Part shown: piece by piece, positions 27,358-37,083 of the stretch | Numbering within the stretch: position 1 is the first letter of the stretch | How the letters are laid out: each line of letters opens with the position of its first letter | DNA from: Rothia uropygialis | GTDB lineage: Bacteria > Actinomycetota > Actinomycetes > Actinomycetales > Micrococcaceae | DNA length: 64,000 nt | Assembly: GCF_004137765.1 (NCBI RefSeq) | Contig: NZ_NOIS01000002.1 | Coordinates: 124,001-188,000 of the forward strand | Reading direction: 5' to 3' | Notes under the pieces: generated by a model | The model's database searches: none | The model's input: the letters and a program-made list of their open reading frames with translations, nothing else | What the model was told of the DNA's origin: nothing | Program-made: the position numbers and the translations under genes

Positions 27358-28854
27358 TCAGAGATTGCCGCTCAGCCGTCCATGTAGGTGCGCGGACGTG
27401 GGGTCCAGGCCAACCACCTGGACCTCATGCCCGTCTCTTTCGTAGCGGTGGGTTATCGAATCGACCGCGGCCACCGTGGAAGCATCCCATATCTGGGCGT
27501 CACCGAAGTCCAGGACGATCTCCTGCGGATCGTCCGCATATCGGAACGAGTAGTAGAGATCGTTCGATGACGCGAAGAACAGCGTCCCGTGGATCGTGTA
27601 CCTCACACTCACGGGTCTTCCCTCAGCGTTGGACATGAGCGTCCGATCCACGTTCACAACGTGCGCGACTCGTCGAGCAAAAGCGATCATTGCGGCGATG
27701 ACGCCCACACCGACGCCGAGAGCCAAATTGTTGGTCAGTACCGTCACCAGGACCGTGAGGATCATGATCAGGGTTTCCGCGAGGGGCATTCGTTTGAGCA
27801 AACGCGGGCTGATCGAATGCCAATCGAAGGTCGTGAAAGCAACGTAGATCATCACGGCAACGAGCGCGGCCATCGGAATGATCGCCAGAACCCCATGGAG
27901 GCTCAGGATCAGAACAAGCACGGACAACGCTGCGACAGTGGAGGAGAGCCGTGTACGCGCGCCCGCTTTCACGTTGATCATGGTCTGGCCGATCATCGCG
28001 CACCCGGCCGAGCATCCGAACATCCCTGAGATCACGTTCGCGACACCGAGGGCCCACGACTCTCGCGTCTTGTACGAATGCGTATCCGTCAGATCGTCGA
28101 CGAGCTTAGCCGTCAACAATGATTCGATCAGGCCGACGACCGCCATGGCGAAGGCCACGGGGGCCACTGTGGTGAACGTATCGACGGTCCAGGAGACGTC
28201 GGGCAAGCCAAGGGTAGGCAATGCATCGGGGAGGGCCCCTTTCTGCCCGACGGTCGGGACGCCGCCTCCCGCAAGGAGAGCGGCCCCCGTGACCGCCACG
28301 ATGGCAACCAGTGGAGCAGGCACCACGGTGGTCAACCGGGGGAGGACGAAGACGATCAGGAGTCCCAGAGCCACAAGAGGAAACACGAGCCAAGGGACCC
28401 CCATCAGCTCGGGCAACTGTGAGCTGAAGATGAGGATAGCCAGGGCATTGACGAACCCCTTCATCACGGACCGCGGGATGAAACGCATCAACTTGGCCGC
28501 GCCCAATGCGGCCAAGAGAATCTGGAAGACCCCCGACATGATGACAGCCGTCAGGTAGTACTGGAGGCCGTGGCTCATGATGAGCGGGGCAGCGACCAGG
28601 GCCACCGAGCCCGCAGCCGCCGACACCATAGCCGGGCGGCCGCCCAACACTGAGGTCACGAGTGCGATGATCACGGCGCCGAAGAGTCCGGTGCGTGGAT
28701 CCAAGCCGGTGACAATCGCGAATGCGGTCGCTTCCGGGATAAGCGCCAAGGAAGTGACGACGCCCGCGAGAACTTCGGTGATGCCGCGGCGCGGGCTGCG
28801 CAGCGCGGACATCACGGTGACGCGATGTGAAGGGGGTGCGGACGAAGATGCCAC
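27358..28854 (-). CDS. SulP family anion transporter with STAS domain
   Basis: A 498-residue inner-membrane transporter for sulfate, bicarbonate or similar anions. The SulP core contains SLALIPEATAFAIVTGLDP early, many hydrophobic segments and FGCSAGCAMIGQTMINVKAGA, the conserved family loop. A short C-terminal STAS domain follows (FDFGDAQIWDAST-like segment near 447-460). GTG 28854 is preferred because AGGAG lies 9 bases upstream; ATG 28983 would add a non-conserved leader and reach into the divergent promoter. No carbonic anhydrase or sulfur gene is adjacent, so the substrate is open. Confidence 0.88.
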   Translation of the reverse strand: MASSSAPPSHRVTVMSALRSPRRGITEVLAGVVTSLALIPEATAFAIVTGLDPRTGLFGAVIIALVTSVLGGRPAMVSAAAGSVALVAAPLIMSHGLQYYLTAVIMSGVFQILLAALGAAKLMRFIPRSVMKGFVNALAILIFSSQLPELMGVPWLVFPLVALGLLIVFVLPRLTTVVPAPLVAIVAVTGAALLAGGGVPTVGQKGALPDALPTLGLPDVSWTVDTFTTVAPVAFAMAVVGLIESLLTAKLVDDLTDTHSYKTRESWALGVANVISGMFGCSAGCAMIGQTMINVKAGARTRLSSTVAALSVLVLILSLHGVLAIIPMAALVAVMIYVAFTTFDWHSISPRLLKRMPLAETLIMILTVLVTVLTNNLALGVGVGVIAAMIAFARRVAHVVNVDRTLMSNAEGRPVSVRYTIHGTLFFASSNDLYYSFRYADDPQEIVLDFGDAQIWDASTVAAVDSITHRYERDGHEVQVVGLDPTSAHLHGRLSGNL

Positions 28855-28981
28855 GAGGATACGCTCCTGACCTGGAGATATAGCAGAACCAAGAGTATCG
28901 GACCCATCCCGATTCCCGGCAACGAAGACGTCATCGGAAAACGGTAACCTCGTAGAGTCGGATTCCAGAGCGGAGCAGAAC

Positions 28982-29674
28982 ATGCTGTTTGAACGTCACC
29001 TCGATTCCGTCGTCGAGGACTACGAGTCAACTTTGAGCCGATTGCGTCGGATTGCTGCGGGGCAGGAAGAATCTCTCCTCCGGATCTCGCGACCGAACCG
29101 CGTCGTTGGTTTCGGCCGACGGGACGAACTCAATCCCGGCTTCGATGAGGCACTGTCCGCCTGCGAAAAACATGGTTTCACCCCATGGGTACGGAAGGTT
29201 GGGGGACGTGCCGCGGCATACCACGAGGATTGCATGATCGTGGACCACCTCGCTCATGACGCCGATGCGACGAGCGGGAACAAGAGGCGGTACCGGGACT
29301 TTGGCGGCCTCTACGTGCGCGCTCTCGAAGGCCTCGGGGTGAGAGCCGGAATCGGTGAGCTGACGGGCGAGTATTGCGCGGGGGAATTTAGCGTTCACGG
29401 GGTCCTCGCGAGCGGAGAGCGAGTCAAATTGATTGGCACCGCGCAACGGGTAGTCGCCGGCGGGTGGTGGTTCTCGGCGGGAATCGTCATCAGGCGACCG
29501 GAACCATTGCGCTCGGTCCTCGACGAGGTATATCAAGCCCTCGGAATCCCCATGGATCCGCAAACGGTCGGAGCCCTGTCGATGACCGTGCCCGAAGTTC
29601 AGTGGGATGATGTCGAAGATGCGGTGTTTGACGAGTACGAGGAGTGGAATAGGCGATGTGCGGACGATACGTGA
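28982..29674 (+). CDS. Lipoate-protein ligase A-like protein
   Basis: A 230-residue member of the biotin/lipoate ligase fold, which attaches lipoate or octanoate to 2-oxoacid dehydrogenase and glycine-cleavage proteins. It has RKVGGRAAAYHEDC in place of the usual R-x-x-GGG-A motif and the catalytic-lysine region VKLIGTAQR (K149). The extra C-terminal domain of E. coli LplA is absent. ATG 28982 has GGAG 7 bases upstream. The last 19 bases overlap the SRAP gene. Confidence 0.82.
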   Translation: MLFERHLDSVVEDYESTLSRLRRIAAGQEESLLRISRPNRVVGFGRRDELNPGFDEALSACEKHGFTPWVRKVGGRAAAYHEDCMIVDHLAHDADATSGNKRRYRDFGGLYVRALEGLGVRAGIGELTGEYCAGEFSVHGVLASGERVKLIGTAQRVVAGGWWFSAGIVIRRPEPLRSVLDEVYQALGIPMDPQTVGALSMTVPEVQWDDVEDAVFDEYEEWNRRCADDT

Positions 29675-30426
29675 TTGCGAGAGCCGTAGGCGACCTGCTG
29701 GGCGGCGTGGAACTGACCGAAGCCGTGGGAAACTACAACGTGGCACCGACGCAGACCGTGCCGATACTGGTCGATCACCAGGACCAGGGGTCTTGGACCC
29801 GTGAACTCCATTCGGCTCGTTGGGGTCTCCTGCCGCGGTGGGCCAAGGACGAGTCTTTCTCGTCGCGAGCATTCAACGCCCGTTCGGAGACCGTGGTCGA
29901 AAAACCGACTTTCCGCCACGCCGTCAAGGCTCAACGATGCGCTGTCCCCGCCAACGGGTACTACGAATGGGCCAAAACACATGTTGATGATGGCTCGTCC
30001 AAAGGCAAGACGACCAAAACGCCGTACTTTGTCCACCCGGAGAACCCGAAGGACAGCATCTACTTCGCCGGACTCTACGAGTGGTGGAAGATCCCGTCGG
30101 GGGAGAACGAGGGGCAATGGCTTCTCTCGACCACCATTCTCACCACCTCCTCGCCTGATGACGCCCAGATCCGGGACAACCAAACGTTGGCTGAACTGAG
30201 CCGTCTTCACGACCGTCTCCCCATACCCTTGCGATACACGGGGGAGGAGGACGAATTGACGACCTGGTTGCGTGGTGTCCACGCTCCCCAGGAGGCAGTG
30301 GCGCGGCTCCGGGACAATGCCTACGACGTCGCGGCGGAGTGGGTGCTGACCGAAGTCGGCCGGGAGGTGGGCTCGGTTGCGAACAACGGGCCGGAACTGA
30401 CAGAGCCGGTTTCCCGACTGATCTAG
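29656..30426 (+). CDS. SOS response-associated peptidase (SRAP/HMCES/YedK family)
   Basis: Forms a stable thiazolidine cross-link to abasic sites in single-stranded DNA, protecting them from cleavage. In the 256 residues, Cys2 (MCGRY) becomes the nucleophile after Met removal; N74 (FNARSE), E104 (YYEW) and H185 (SRLHDRLP) are the other conserved residues. All are intact. It overlaps the lipoate-ligase-like gene, probably for translational coupling; a functional link is not evident. No clear LexA box was found nearby. Confidence 0.93.
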   Translation: MCGRYVIARAVGDLLGGVELTEAVGNYNVAPTQTVPILVDHQDQGSWTRELHSARWGLLPRWAKDESFSSRAFNARSETVVEKPTFRHAVKAQRCAVPANGYYEWAKTHVDDGSSKGKTTKTPYFVHPENPKDSIYFAGLYEWWKIPSGENEGQWLLSTTILTTSSPDDAQIRDNQTLAELSRLHDRLPIPLRYTGEEDELTTWLRGVHAPQEAVARLRDNAYDVAAEWVLTEVGREVGSVANNGPELTEPVSRLI

Positions 30427-30450
30427 TCCGGCCCGTCGGCTCACACGATG

Positions 30451-30960
30451 CTAGAGCTCGGAGTCATCCTCCGGGACCCACCGCTTGAAGTCCAGCGTGA
30501 GGTACAGGGCCAGAGCGGCAGAATTGTCTTCCGCAATGCGCAGTGCAACTTCTTCGTGTCCTTGACGATAGAGTTCATCGATTGCGATGCGCAGCAGCTG
30601 TTCCGCAAACCCTTCGCGCCGGCGCGAGGCGGCCGTGAACAATTCGAACACGTACGGGGCATTCGGGACGTCGTTGCCGACCCGGGAATCCAGTACCAGG
30701 GCAGCGGCCACGAGTCGGCCCGAGTCGTCGACGACCACCGGTGAAGCGGATTCGATGAGGTTGCCGTATTCCCCGGCGAAAACCTTATGGATGATTTCCA
30801 GGGCCTCGGCTTGGCTGCCGATGACGTCCTGGTCGTCGTACGAGGTGAAAAAGAGCTTGGCGAGGCCGTCCGAGTCCTCGGCCGTGACCGGTCGCGTCGT
30901 GACCTTCAGGGGGCGGGTGTTGGCCCACGTTTTTCCGATAAGTGTGATCGTGCCGCTCAC
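30451..30960 (-). CDS. GNAT family N-acetyltransferase
   Basis: A 169-residue acyl-CoA-dependent acetyltransferase of unknown substrate. The acetyl-CoA-binding segment is ASRRREGFAEQLLRIAIDEL (about residues 112-131), followed by ALRIAEDNSAALALYLTLDFKR, the usual end of the GNAT core. GTG 30960 has GGAGG 5 to 6 bases upstream. It stands alone on the minus strand, convergent with the SRAP gene. Confidence 0.85.
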   Translation of the reverse strand: MSGTITLIGKTWANTRPLKVTTRPVTAEDSDGLAKLFFTSYDDQDVIGSQAEALEIIHKVFAGEYGNLIESASPVVVDDSGRLVAAALVLDSRVGNDVPNAPYVFELFTAASRRREGFAEQLLRIAIDELYRQGHEEVALRIAEDNSAALALYLTLDFKRWVPEDDSEL

Positions 30961-31105
30961 GATAACCTCCCGAGTCTTTCCGTCCGGTCACGCCGTGTGA
31001 CCGTGGGTCGTGTCAGTTACTAGCCTAGCTGTCAGATTGCATTTACGGGATGACTCCAAGAAATACGAGCCGACAAATCGTGTGGTGACGTCCTGTTGAG
31101 AACTC

Positions 31106-32536
31106 TCAGACGGTCTTGCGATCGGTGAATGGAACAGGGCTTTCTTCGAGCGCACCCTCCTCCACGAGAATGCGGCCCAAATTGGCCAAAACCTCTTCCG
31201 TATTGTGCCCGAGCGCATCGTGGTGCATTGAATTCGATGTCCACGTGCGCAGATTCGCAACGCTCGACGCCGTTTCCATCGCATGGTCGAAGTCCACATA
31301 GACGTCGTGCCGGTAGGCGCTGGCGGCTACCGGCACGGTATTGCGAGCGAACTGGTCCATGTCGTACAGGTTTCCCCAATCACTCTTGCGGGCCAACAAC
31401 TCTGCCGCTTCACTCACGGGCGAAAGGGCAGGATCTTCGACGAAGTACCAGGGATGAATCATCTCTCCTGTGAAGAGCAGCGGATCGGCTTCTTCGGAAT
31501 AATCCGGGCGGGAGGAGCGGACCCGGTCCGCCGACCAGTCGCTGGACACCCCTGGCCCGTCACAATATATTGCTTCATGCATGAGTGCATACAACGGCTG
31601 GCCCGCAAAGGACACGGCGTTTCCGACGTCGGTCAAGAATCTCTCCGAGAGTCGTTCCGGTCCTTCTGAGAAGGCCGACTCGAGAAGGTAATGCAAGCCG
31701 TGGACGCGCGAATTTCCACCGAGGTGATGACCGAGCATTTGAAACCGGTGAGCCGTGAGACGCTCACCGGAGGCCAACCGGACGTCGTGGGCCTCGAGGA
31801 AGGACGCGATCCTCACGCCGCGGGCCCGGTCCTCGGGGTACCACTCGTAGTATTGGGCATTCCGCTCTGCCACGCGGTCGAAAGTCGAGCGGTACGTCTC
31901 TGCGGGTGAACTGTTGATGGGTGCCAGTCCGGCGGTCATCCATGAATGAAGGAGCGAATTTGGCGCGTAGGACAAATACGTCAACGTGATGAATCCGCCG
32001 AAACTCTGTCCGAGGCTGGCCCACCGTTTTTCCGACTCATTCGCTGTCAAGGTCGCCCGCACGCATTCGGCGTCGGCCACGATCGAGTCCGCCCGGAAGT
32101 GCTCGAGGTAGGCGGCCTGTTTTTCGGGGGAGCCAAGACGAGCCAGGCCGCCCGCCGAGATCGGGGTGGAAAGACCCGTGCCGCGCTGGTCCAGGAGGAC
32201 CACCCGATACGCCTTCGCCATGTGCCGGACCCAACCGGAGTCCGTCATGGGCCGCGGTGAGGCCATGCCGGGGCCGCCCTGGAGATAGACCAAATACGGG
32301 CGCGCCTCCGGCTCGCCAAAACTCTCGGCACCACGATGCGTCACGACGCGGGCGAAGAGATCGATCGACAGACCATCGAAGCCGTGATGATCCACGTCGC
32401 TGTACTCGGTCTCGTGCCCCCATGACCAAGCGTGCGTCAACGGGACGCAGAAGCGATGTTCGGTCAGCTCCAGATCACCAATGCGGTGGGTCGGGCCGGA
32501 GGAGTGAGGGACGGGGGAAGTTCCGGGATGAGACAT
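31106..32536 (-). CDS. Alpha/beta hydrolase, prolyl-aminopeptidase-like (S33)
   Basis: A 476-residue alpha/beta hydrolase. It has the oxyanion segment LQGGPG (about 85-90), DQRGTG (about 116-121), nucleophile elbow GQSFGG with S178, and a late VDFD-HA and SMHHD region that supplies acid and histidine. These features and length fit S33 proline iminopeptidase-type enzymes. No signal peptide, so cytoplasmic. The ATG has no ribosome site; TAGAAT lies 6 bases upstream, suggesting a leaderless message. It lies just after the helicase gene on the same strand. Confidence 0.88.
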   Translation of the reverse strand: MSHPGTSPVPHSSGPTHRIGDLELTEHRFCVPLTHAWSWGHETEYSDVDHHGFDGLSIDLFARVVTHRGAESFGEPEARPYLVYLQGGPGMASPRPMTDSGWVRHMAKAYRVVLLDQRGTGLSTPISAGGLARLGSPEKQAAYLEHFRADSIVADAECVRATLTANESEKRWASLGQSFGGFITLTYLSYAPNSLLHSWMTAGLAPINSSPAETYRSTFDRVAERNAQYYEWYPEDRARGVRIASFLEAHDVRLASGERLTAHRFQMLGHHLGGNSRVHGLHYLLESAFSEGPERLSERFLTDVGNAVSFAGQPLYALMHEAIYCDGPGVSSDWSADRVRSSRPDYSEEADPLLFTGEMIHPWYFVEDPALSPVSEAAELLARKSDWGNLYDMDQFARNTVPVAASAYRHDVYVDFDHAMETASSVANLRTWTSNSMHHDALGHNTEEVLANLGRILVEEGALEESPVPFTDRKTV

Positions 32537-32542
32537 GGCCCC

Positions 32543-32548
32543 ATTCTA
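32543..32548 (-). promoter_or_regulatory. Candidate -10 of the leaderless hydrolase gene
   Basis: TAGAAT on the minus strand lies exactly 6 bases before the ATG at 32536, so transcription would start at the start codon. Confidence 0.45.
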
Positions 32549-32559
32549 GATCCACGGAT

Positions 32560-35169
32560 TCAGTCCCGAGGCGCATCCTTCAGAGCTCCCACGTGGTCAA
32601 CGCGGATCACTGGTGCCCCGACGTCATCCGAGGACAAGAGGTCGACCTTCGCGGTGATACCGAAGTCGAAGTTGTCCTGGGGATCGGAAAAGACCTGCCG
32701 TACCGTCCAAACCTCTGGGTCGGACGTGTCCAGGGTCAGGTGGCGTGGCGAACGGGCTTCGGCGTCGGTGAAGATGTCGTCGTACTCGTCGAAGTACTCA
32801 TCCATCGCATCCGCCCAGCGGTTCGCATCCCAACCATGGTCGGCATCCAGTTCTCCGAGGAGCTTTTCCTTTTCCTCAGCGAACAGTTCGACCCGCCGGA
32901 ACATCGCGTTGCGGATCATGATCGTGAAAGCCCGCTTGTTGTCGGTCAGCTTGGGCGCGGACTCGGCTACCAAATCTTCGAGGGAATCCTGCGTGGGTTC
33001 GACGTCCTCGCCCGAGGTCATCTTCTCCCACTCGTCGATCAGGGAATTGTCGGTCTGTCGGATCAATTCGCCGAGCCACGAGACGAGGTCCTCGAGCTCT
33101 TCGGTAAGAGCCGAGACCGGAACCGTCTGGCGCAGAGCACGGTAGGCATCGGAGAGATATCTGAGGAGGATACCTTCGGACCGTGACAGCTGGTAATACT
33201 GCACGTAATCGCCGAAACCCATCGCCCGTTCGTACATGTCCCTAACGATCGACTTGGGTGCCAACTCGAATTCGGCAATCCACGGTGCACCGGAACGATA
33301 CGTTTCGAAGGCTTCCTCCAACATTTCGGCGAGCGGCTGCGGATATGTGATGTTGTCCACCGCGTTCATCCGCTCGGTGTAGTCCAGACCCTCGGCCTTC
33401 ATCGCGGCTATAGCTTCCCCACGGGTCTTCTTCTCTTGGGCGTTGAGCACCTGGCGGGGTTTCTCGAGGGTCGCTTCGATCACGGATACCGCGTCAAGGG
33501 CGTAATTGGGGTCTTCCTTGTCGAGAAGCGAGAGAGCTGCGAGAGCGAAGGGGGACAGCGGCTGGTTCAGTGCGAAGTTCTCTTGGAGCTGGACCGTCAA
33601 CCGGACGGTTCGGCCGTCTTGATCGGGTTGATCCAGCCGTTCGACGACTCCCGCAGCCAAGAGCTCGCGATAGATCCCCAGTGCCTTCCGGATCAATTGA
33701 AGCTGGCGGGGTCTGGGCTCATGGTTCTCGGTCAACAGTTTCCTGGCCGCAGCGAACGGGTCACCAGGACGCTCGAGAAGATTCAGAAGCATCGAGTGAG
33801 TCACGGTAAAGGTCGAGGTCAACGGCTCGGGAACAGCTTGCACGAGCTGATCGAAGGTCTTCCGGGACCAGGCCACAAAACCCTGGGGTGCCTTTTTCTT
33901 CTTCCCTCGAGTCGATTGCGCGATCTTCTTTTCATCACCGTCGAATTTCTGCCTGGCCTTTTCCGTGATCTTGGCGTTTTCGATGTCGTGCTCGGGCGCC
34001 TGTACGACCACGGTGCCGGCCGTGTCATATCCGGCGCGACCCGCGCGACCGGCGATCTGATGGAATTCACGAGCCTTGAGGCGGCGTGTTCGTTCTCCGT
34101 CGAACTTCGATAGGGCCGTGATCAACACGGTGCGGATCGGAACGTTGATGCCGACGCCCAGTGTATCGGTGCCGCAGATGACCTTGAGGAGACCGGTCTG
34201 GGCGAGCTGTTCGACGAGTCTGCGATATTTGGGCAGCATGCCCGCATGGTGCACGCCGACGCCGTGGCGGACCATTTTGTTGAGGACCTTGCCGAACCCG
34301 GAGGAGAACCGGAAACCTGCAATCGACTCGGAGATCCGCTCTTTCTCGTCTTTGCTGAGAATATTGAGGCTCATGAGCGCCTGGGCTTGGTCCATTGCCT
34401 GCAGCTGGGAGAAGTGAACCACGTAGACGGGCGCCTGCCCCGTGGCGACCAATTCCTCGATCGCCTCATGGACCGGTTCTTCGGAATAGTAATAATGAAG
34501 AGGAATCGGCCTCTCCGAGCTGGTGACATAAGCGGTTTCGCGGCCCGTCAGGTCCGAGAGCTCGCGCTCGAATCGGGAGACGTCCCCGAGGGTAGCGCTC
34601 ATCAGGAGGAACTGGGCCTGAGGAAGTTCAAGGAGAGGGACTTGCCAAGCCCACCCGCGTTGTGGATCGGAATAGAAGTGGAACTCGTCCATGATCACCT
34701 GTGTCACGTCGGCTCCGTCGCCTTCGCGCAGCACAACATTGGCCAGTATCTCTGCTGTGCAGCACACGATCGGGGCCTGCGCATTGACGGAAGAGTCGCC
34801 GGTGATCATGCCGACGTTTTCCGCGCCGAAGATCGCGCACAGGTCAAAGAACTTCTCAGAAACCAGCGCCTTGATCGGAGCGGTGTAGTAAGAACGCTGA
34901 CCCTGCGCCAGACCGGCAAAGTGGGCAGCAACCGCGACCGTCGATTTGCCGGATCCCGTCGGAGTCGCGAGGATGACATTCGCTCCTCCGGCAATCTCAA
35001 GAACTGCTTCCTCCTGCGCCGGGTAAAGCTCCATGTCCCGCGACGCAATCCACTCGGAGAAGCCTTCGTAGATCTCTTCGTGGCTCAGAGGGTTCGAGGC
35101 GTAGTCCCCGCGGAAATAGTGGTGGTCCGGTTCGGCGAATCGAGGGTCCAGGGCTTCGAGAAGTTTCAT
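32560..35169 (-). CDS. DEAD/DEAH-box helicase with DUF3516 C-terminal region
   Basis: An 869-residue Ski2-like superfamily 2 helicase. Motif I is ATPTGSGKS (68-76), motif II DEFH (about 160), motif III SATLG, and motif VI HQIAGRAGRAGYD. The C-terminal half is the DUF3516 region of actinobacterial helicases. The exact RNA or DNA substrate is not known. ATG 35169 follows a weak GAGCAA-type site. It is transcribed away from fhs. Confidence 0.92.
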   Translation of the reverse strand: MKLLEALDPRFAEPDHHYFRGDYASNPLSHEEIYEGFSEWIASRDMELYPAQEEAVLEIAGGANVILATPTGSGKSTVAVAAHFAGLAQGQRSYYTAPIKALVSEKFFDLCAIFGAENVGMITGDSSVNAQAPIVCCTAEILANVVLREGDGADVTQVIMDEFHFYSDPQRGWAWQVPLLELPQAQFLLMSATLGDVSRFERELSDLTGRETAYVTSSERPIPLHYYYSEEPVHEAIEELVATGQAPVYVVHFSQLQAMDQAQALMSLNILSKDEKERISESIAGFRFSSGFGKVLNKMVRHGVGVHHAGMLPKYRRLVEQLAQTGLLKVICGTDTLGVGINVPIRTVLITALSKFDGERTRRLKAREFHQIAGRAGRAGYDTAGTVVVQAPEHDIENAKITEKARQKFDGDEKKIAQSTRGKKKKAPQGFVAWSRKTFDQLVQAVPEPLTSTFTVTHSMLLNLLERPGDPFAAARKLLTENHEPRPRQLQLIRKALGIYRELLAAGVVERLDQPDQDGRTVRLTVQLQENFALNQPLSPFALAALSLLDKEDPNYALDAVSVIEATLEKPRQVLNAQEKKTRGEAIAAMKAEGLDYTERMNAVDNITYPQPLAEMLEEAFETYRSGAPWIAEFELAPKSIVRDMYERAMGFGDYVQYYQLSRSEGILLRYLSDAYRALRQTVPVSALTEELEDLVSWLGELIRQTDNSLIDEWEKMTSGEDVEPTQDSLEDLVAESAPKLTDNKRAFTIMIRNAMFRRVELFAEEKEKLLGELDADHGWDANRWADAMDEYFDEYDDIFTDAEARSPRHLTLDTSDPEVWTVRQVFSDPQDNFDFGITAKVDLLSSDDVGAPVIRVDHVGALKDAPRD

Positions 35170-35296
35170 TGCTCGCCATGATACCGGGCCCTAAGGAGGT
35201 CTAAGGCCGCCAGGACATGCGGTGTGGAAAACTTCGTCAGTTCCGGTTCTGCCGCGGGATAATGAATGCCGTCATCCACGAAACCAGGAGTCACGC

Positions 35297-36997
35297 ATGA
35301 GCGAAGCCTTTCCCACCGACCTCGAGATCGCCCAGGCCGCTACACTTGAACCCATCGCGGACGTTGCCGCACGCGCGGGAATCCCAGAAGACCGACTCGA
35401 ACCCTATGGCAAGCACGTTGCCAAAATCGAGCTCGATTCGACGCCGGACGCAAGTCGGCGGCGGGGGAAATACGTGGTCGTGACGGCGGTTACCCCCACG
35501 CCGCTCGGTGAGGGGAAAACCGCCACCAGCGTTTCGCTGGCTCAGGGGATGTCCGCCACCGGACGAAACGCGATGCTTGCCCTCCGTCAGCCATCGATGG
35601 GCCCGACCTTCGGAATCAAAGGCGGTGCTGCCGGCGGCGGATATTCCCAAATCGTTCCGATGGAGAAACTCAACCTCCACCTGACCGGGGATTTCCACGC
35701 GGTGACAGCGGCCCACAATATGCTTGCGGCCATCCTGGACAACCACTTGCACTTTGGCAACGACCTTCACATCGACGAGCGAACCATTACGTGGCGTCGG
35801 GTCCTCGACGTCAACGACCGGGCGCTGCGCAAGGTCGTCATCGGGCTCGGGGAACGGGCGGACGGAGTGACCCGGCAGACGGGCTTCGACATCACCTCGG
35901 CCAGCGAGGTCATGGTTATTCTGTCATTGGCCAAGGGAATCGACGACCTTCAAGACCGCTTGGCCCGAATCGTCGTCGGTTTCAATCACGATGGCGAGCC
36001 CGTTACTGCTCGAGACCTCAAAGCGGATGGTGCGATGGCTGTGATACTGGCCGATGCGATCAAACCGAACCTCATGCAGACACTGGAGCACAGTCCTGCC
36101 CTGATTCATGCGGGGCCGTTCGGGAACATCGCGACGGGGAACTCATCGATCCTGGCGGACTACGTGGGCCTGGAACATTCGGATTACGTTATTACCGAAG
36201 CCGGCTTTGGCGCTGACATGGGAGCGGAACGATTCTTCAACGTCAAGTGCCGCACCAGCGGCCTTCGGCCGGATGCGGCGGTGCTGGTGGTCACCGTGCG
36301 GTCGCTCAAGTCCCATTCCGGCCGTTACAACATCGTGCCTGGCCGACCGCTGCCGGCAGAGATGCTGGAGGAGAGCCCGGAGGACGTTCTTGCCGGAGCT
36401 CCGAATCTTCGCAAGCACCTGGATATTGTGCGGTCCTTCGGGGTCTCGCCCGTGGTGGCCATTAACGCTTTCCCCACGGATCACGATTCCGAACATCAGG
36501 TCATCCGCGATATAGCCCGGGAAGCCGGCGCGGAGGCCGCCATTCACCAGGGTGTTGCCTTGGGAGGAGCCGGGGCCACGGACCTTGCTGACTCGGTCGT
36601 CCGGGCCTGCGAGGAACCGGGAGAGCTGCAGTTCACCTACGACGTGAATGAACCCATCCTTGACAAGATCGAGAAAGTGGCCACAAATATCTATGGCGCC
36701 GACGGTGTAGACCTGAGTGCGGCCGCGGCAAAACAGCTCGGCCGATACGAAAAACTGGGTTTCGGCGATCTTCCCGTCGTCATCGCCAAGACGCACCTGT
36801 CGATTTCTTCCGATCCGGGGCTCAAAGGCGCCCCTAGCGGTTGGAGGCTTCCGGTGAGGGAAGTTCGCCTCGCCGCAGGTGCGGGTTATGTCTACGCCAT
36901 CTGCGGAACCATGCGGACTATGCCGGGGCTTTCGAACCACCCCGCTGCGGAACGCATCGGATTCGACGACGCCGGGAACATGCAGGGGCTCTTCTGA
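35297..36997 (+). CDS. fhs: Formate-tetrahydrofolate ligase
   Basis: Makes 10-formyl-tetrahydrofolate from formate, ATP and tetrahydrofolate, feeding one-carbon units to purine and fMet synthesis. The 566 residues are full length. The phosphate loop TPLGEGKTATSVSLAQG is near 68-84, and MGPTFGIKGGAAGGGYSQ and ICGTMRTMPGL are typical. ATG 35297 has AGGAG 6 bases upstream; the upstream in-frame extension to 35222 is not conserved. It is a single gene. Confidence 0.96.
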   Translation: MSEAFPTDLEIAQAATLEPIADVAARAGIPEDRLEPYGKHVAKIELDSTPDASRRRGKYVVVTAVTPTPLGEGKTATSVSLAQGMSATGRNAMLALRQPSMGPTFGIKGGAAGGGYSQIVPMEKLNLHLTGDFHAVTAAHNMLAAILDNHLHFGNDLHIDERTITWRRVLDVNDRALRKVVIGLGERADGVTRQTGFDITSASEVMVILSLAKGIDDLQDRLARIVVGFNHDGEPVTARDLKADGAMAVILADAIKPNLMQTLEHSPALIHAGPFGNIATGNSSILADYVGLEHSDYVITEAGFGADMGAERFFNVKCRTSGLRPDAAVLVVTVRSLKSHSGRYNIVPGRPLPAEMLEESPEDVLAGAPNLRKHLDIVRSFGVSPVVAINAFPTDHDSEHQVIRDIAREAGAEAAIHQGVALGGAGATDLADSVVRACEEPGELQFTYDVNEPILDKIEKVATNIYGADGVDLSAAAAKQLGRYEKLGFGDLPVVIAKTHLSISSDPGLKGAPSGWRLPVREVRLAAGAGYVYAICGTMRTMPGLSNHPAAERIGFDDAGNMQGLF

Positions 36998-37083
36998 CCT
37001 GGCTCCTCCACATGTGACAGACCCCCGCGCCGGGAAGTCTACGCCTTGACCGGAACGGAGGTCTCACTCATGGATAGGTTGTA

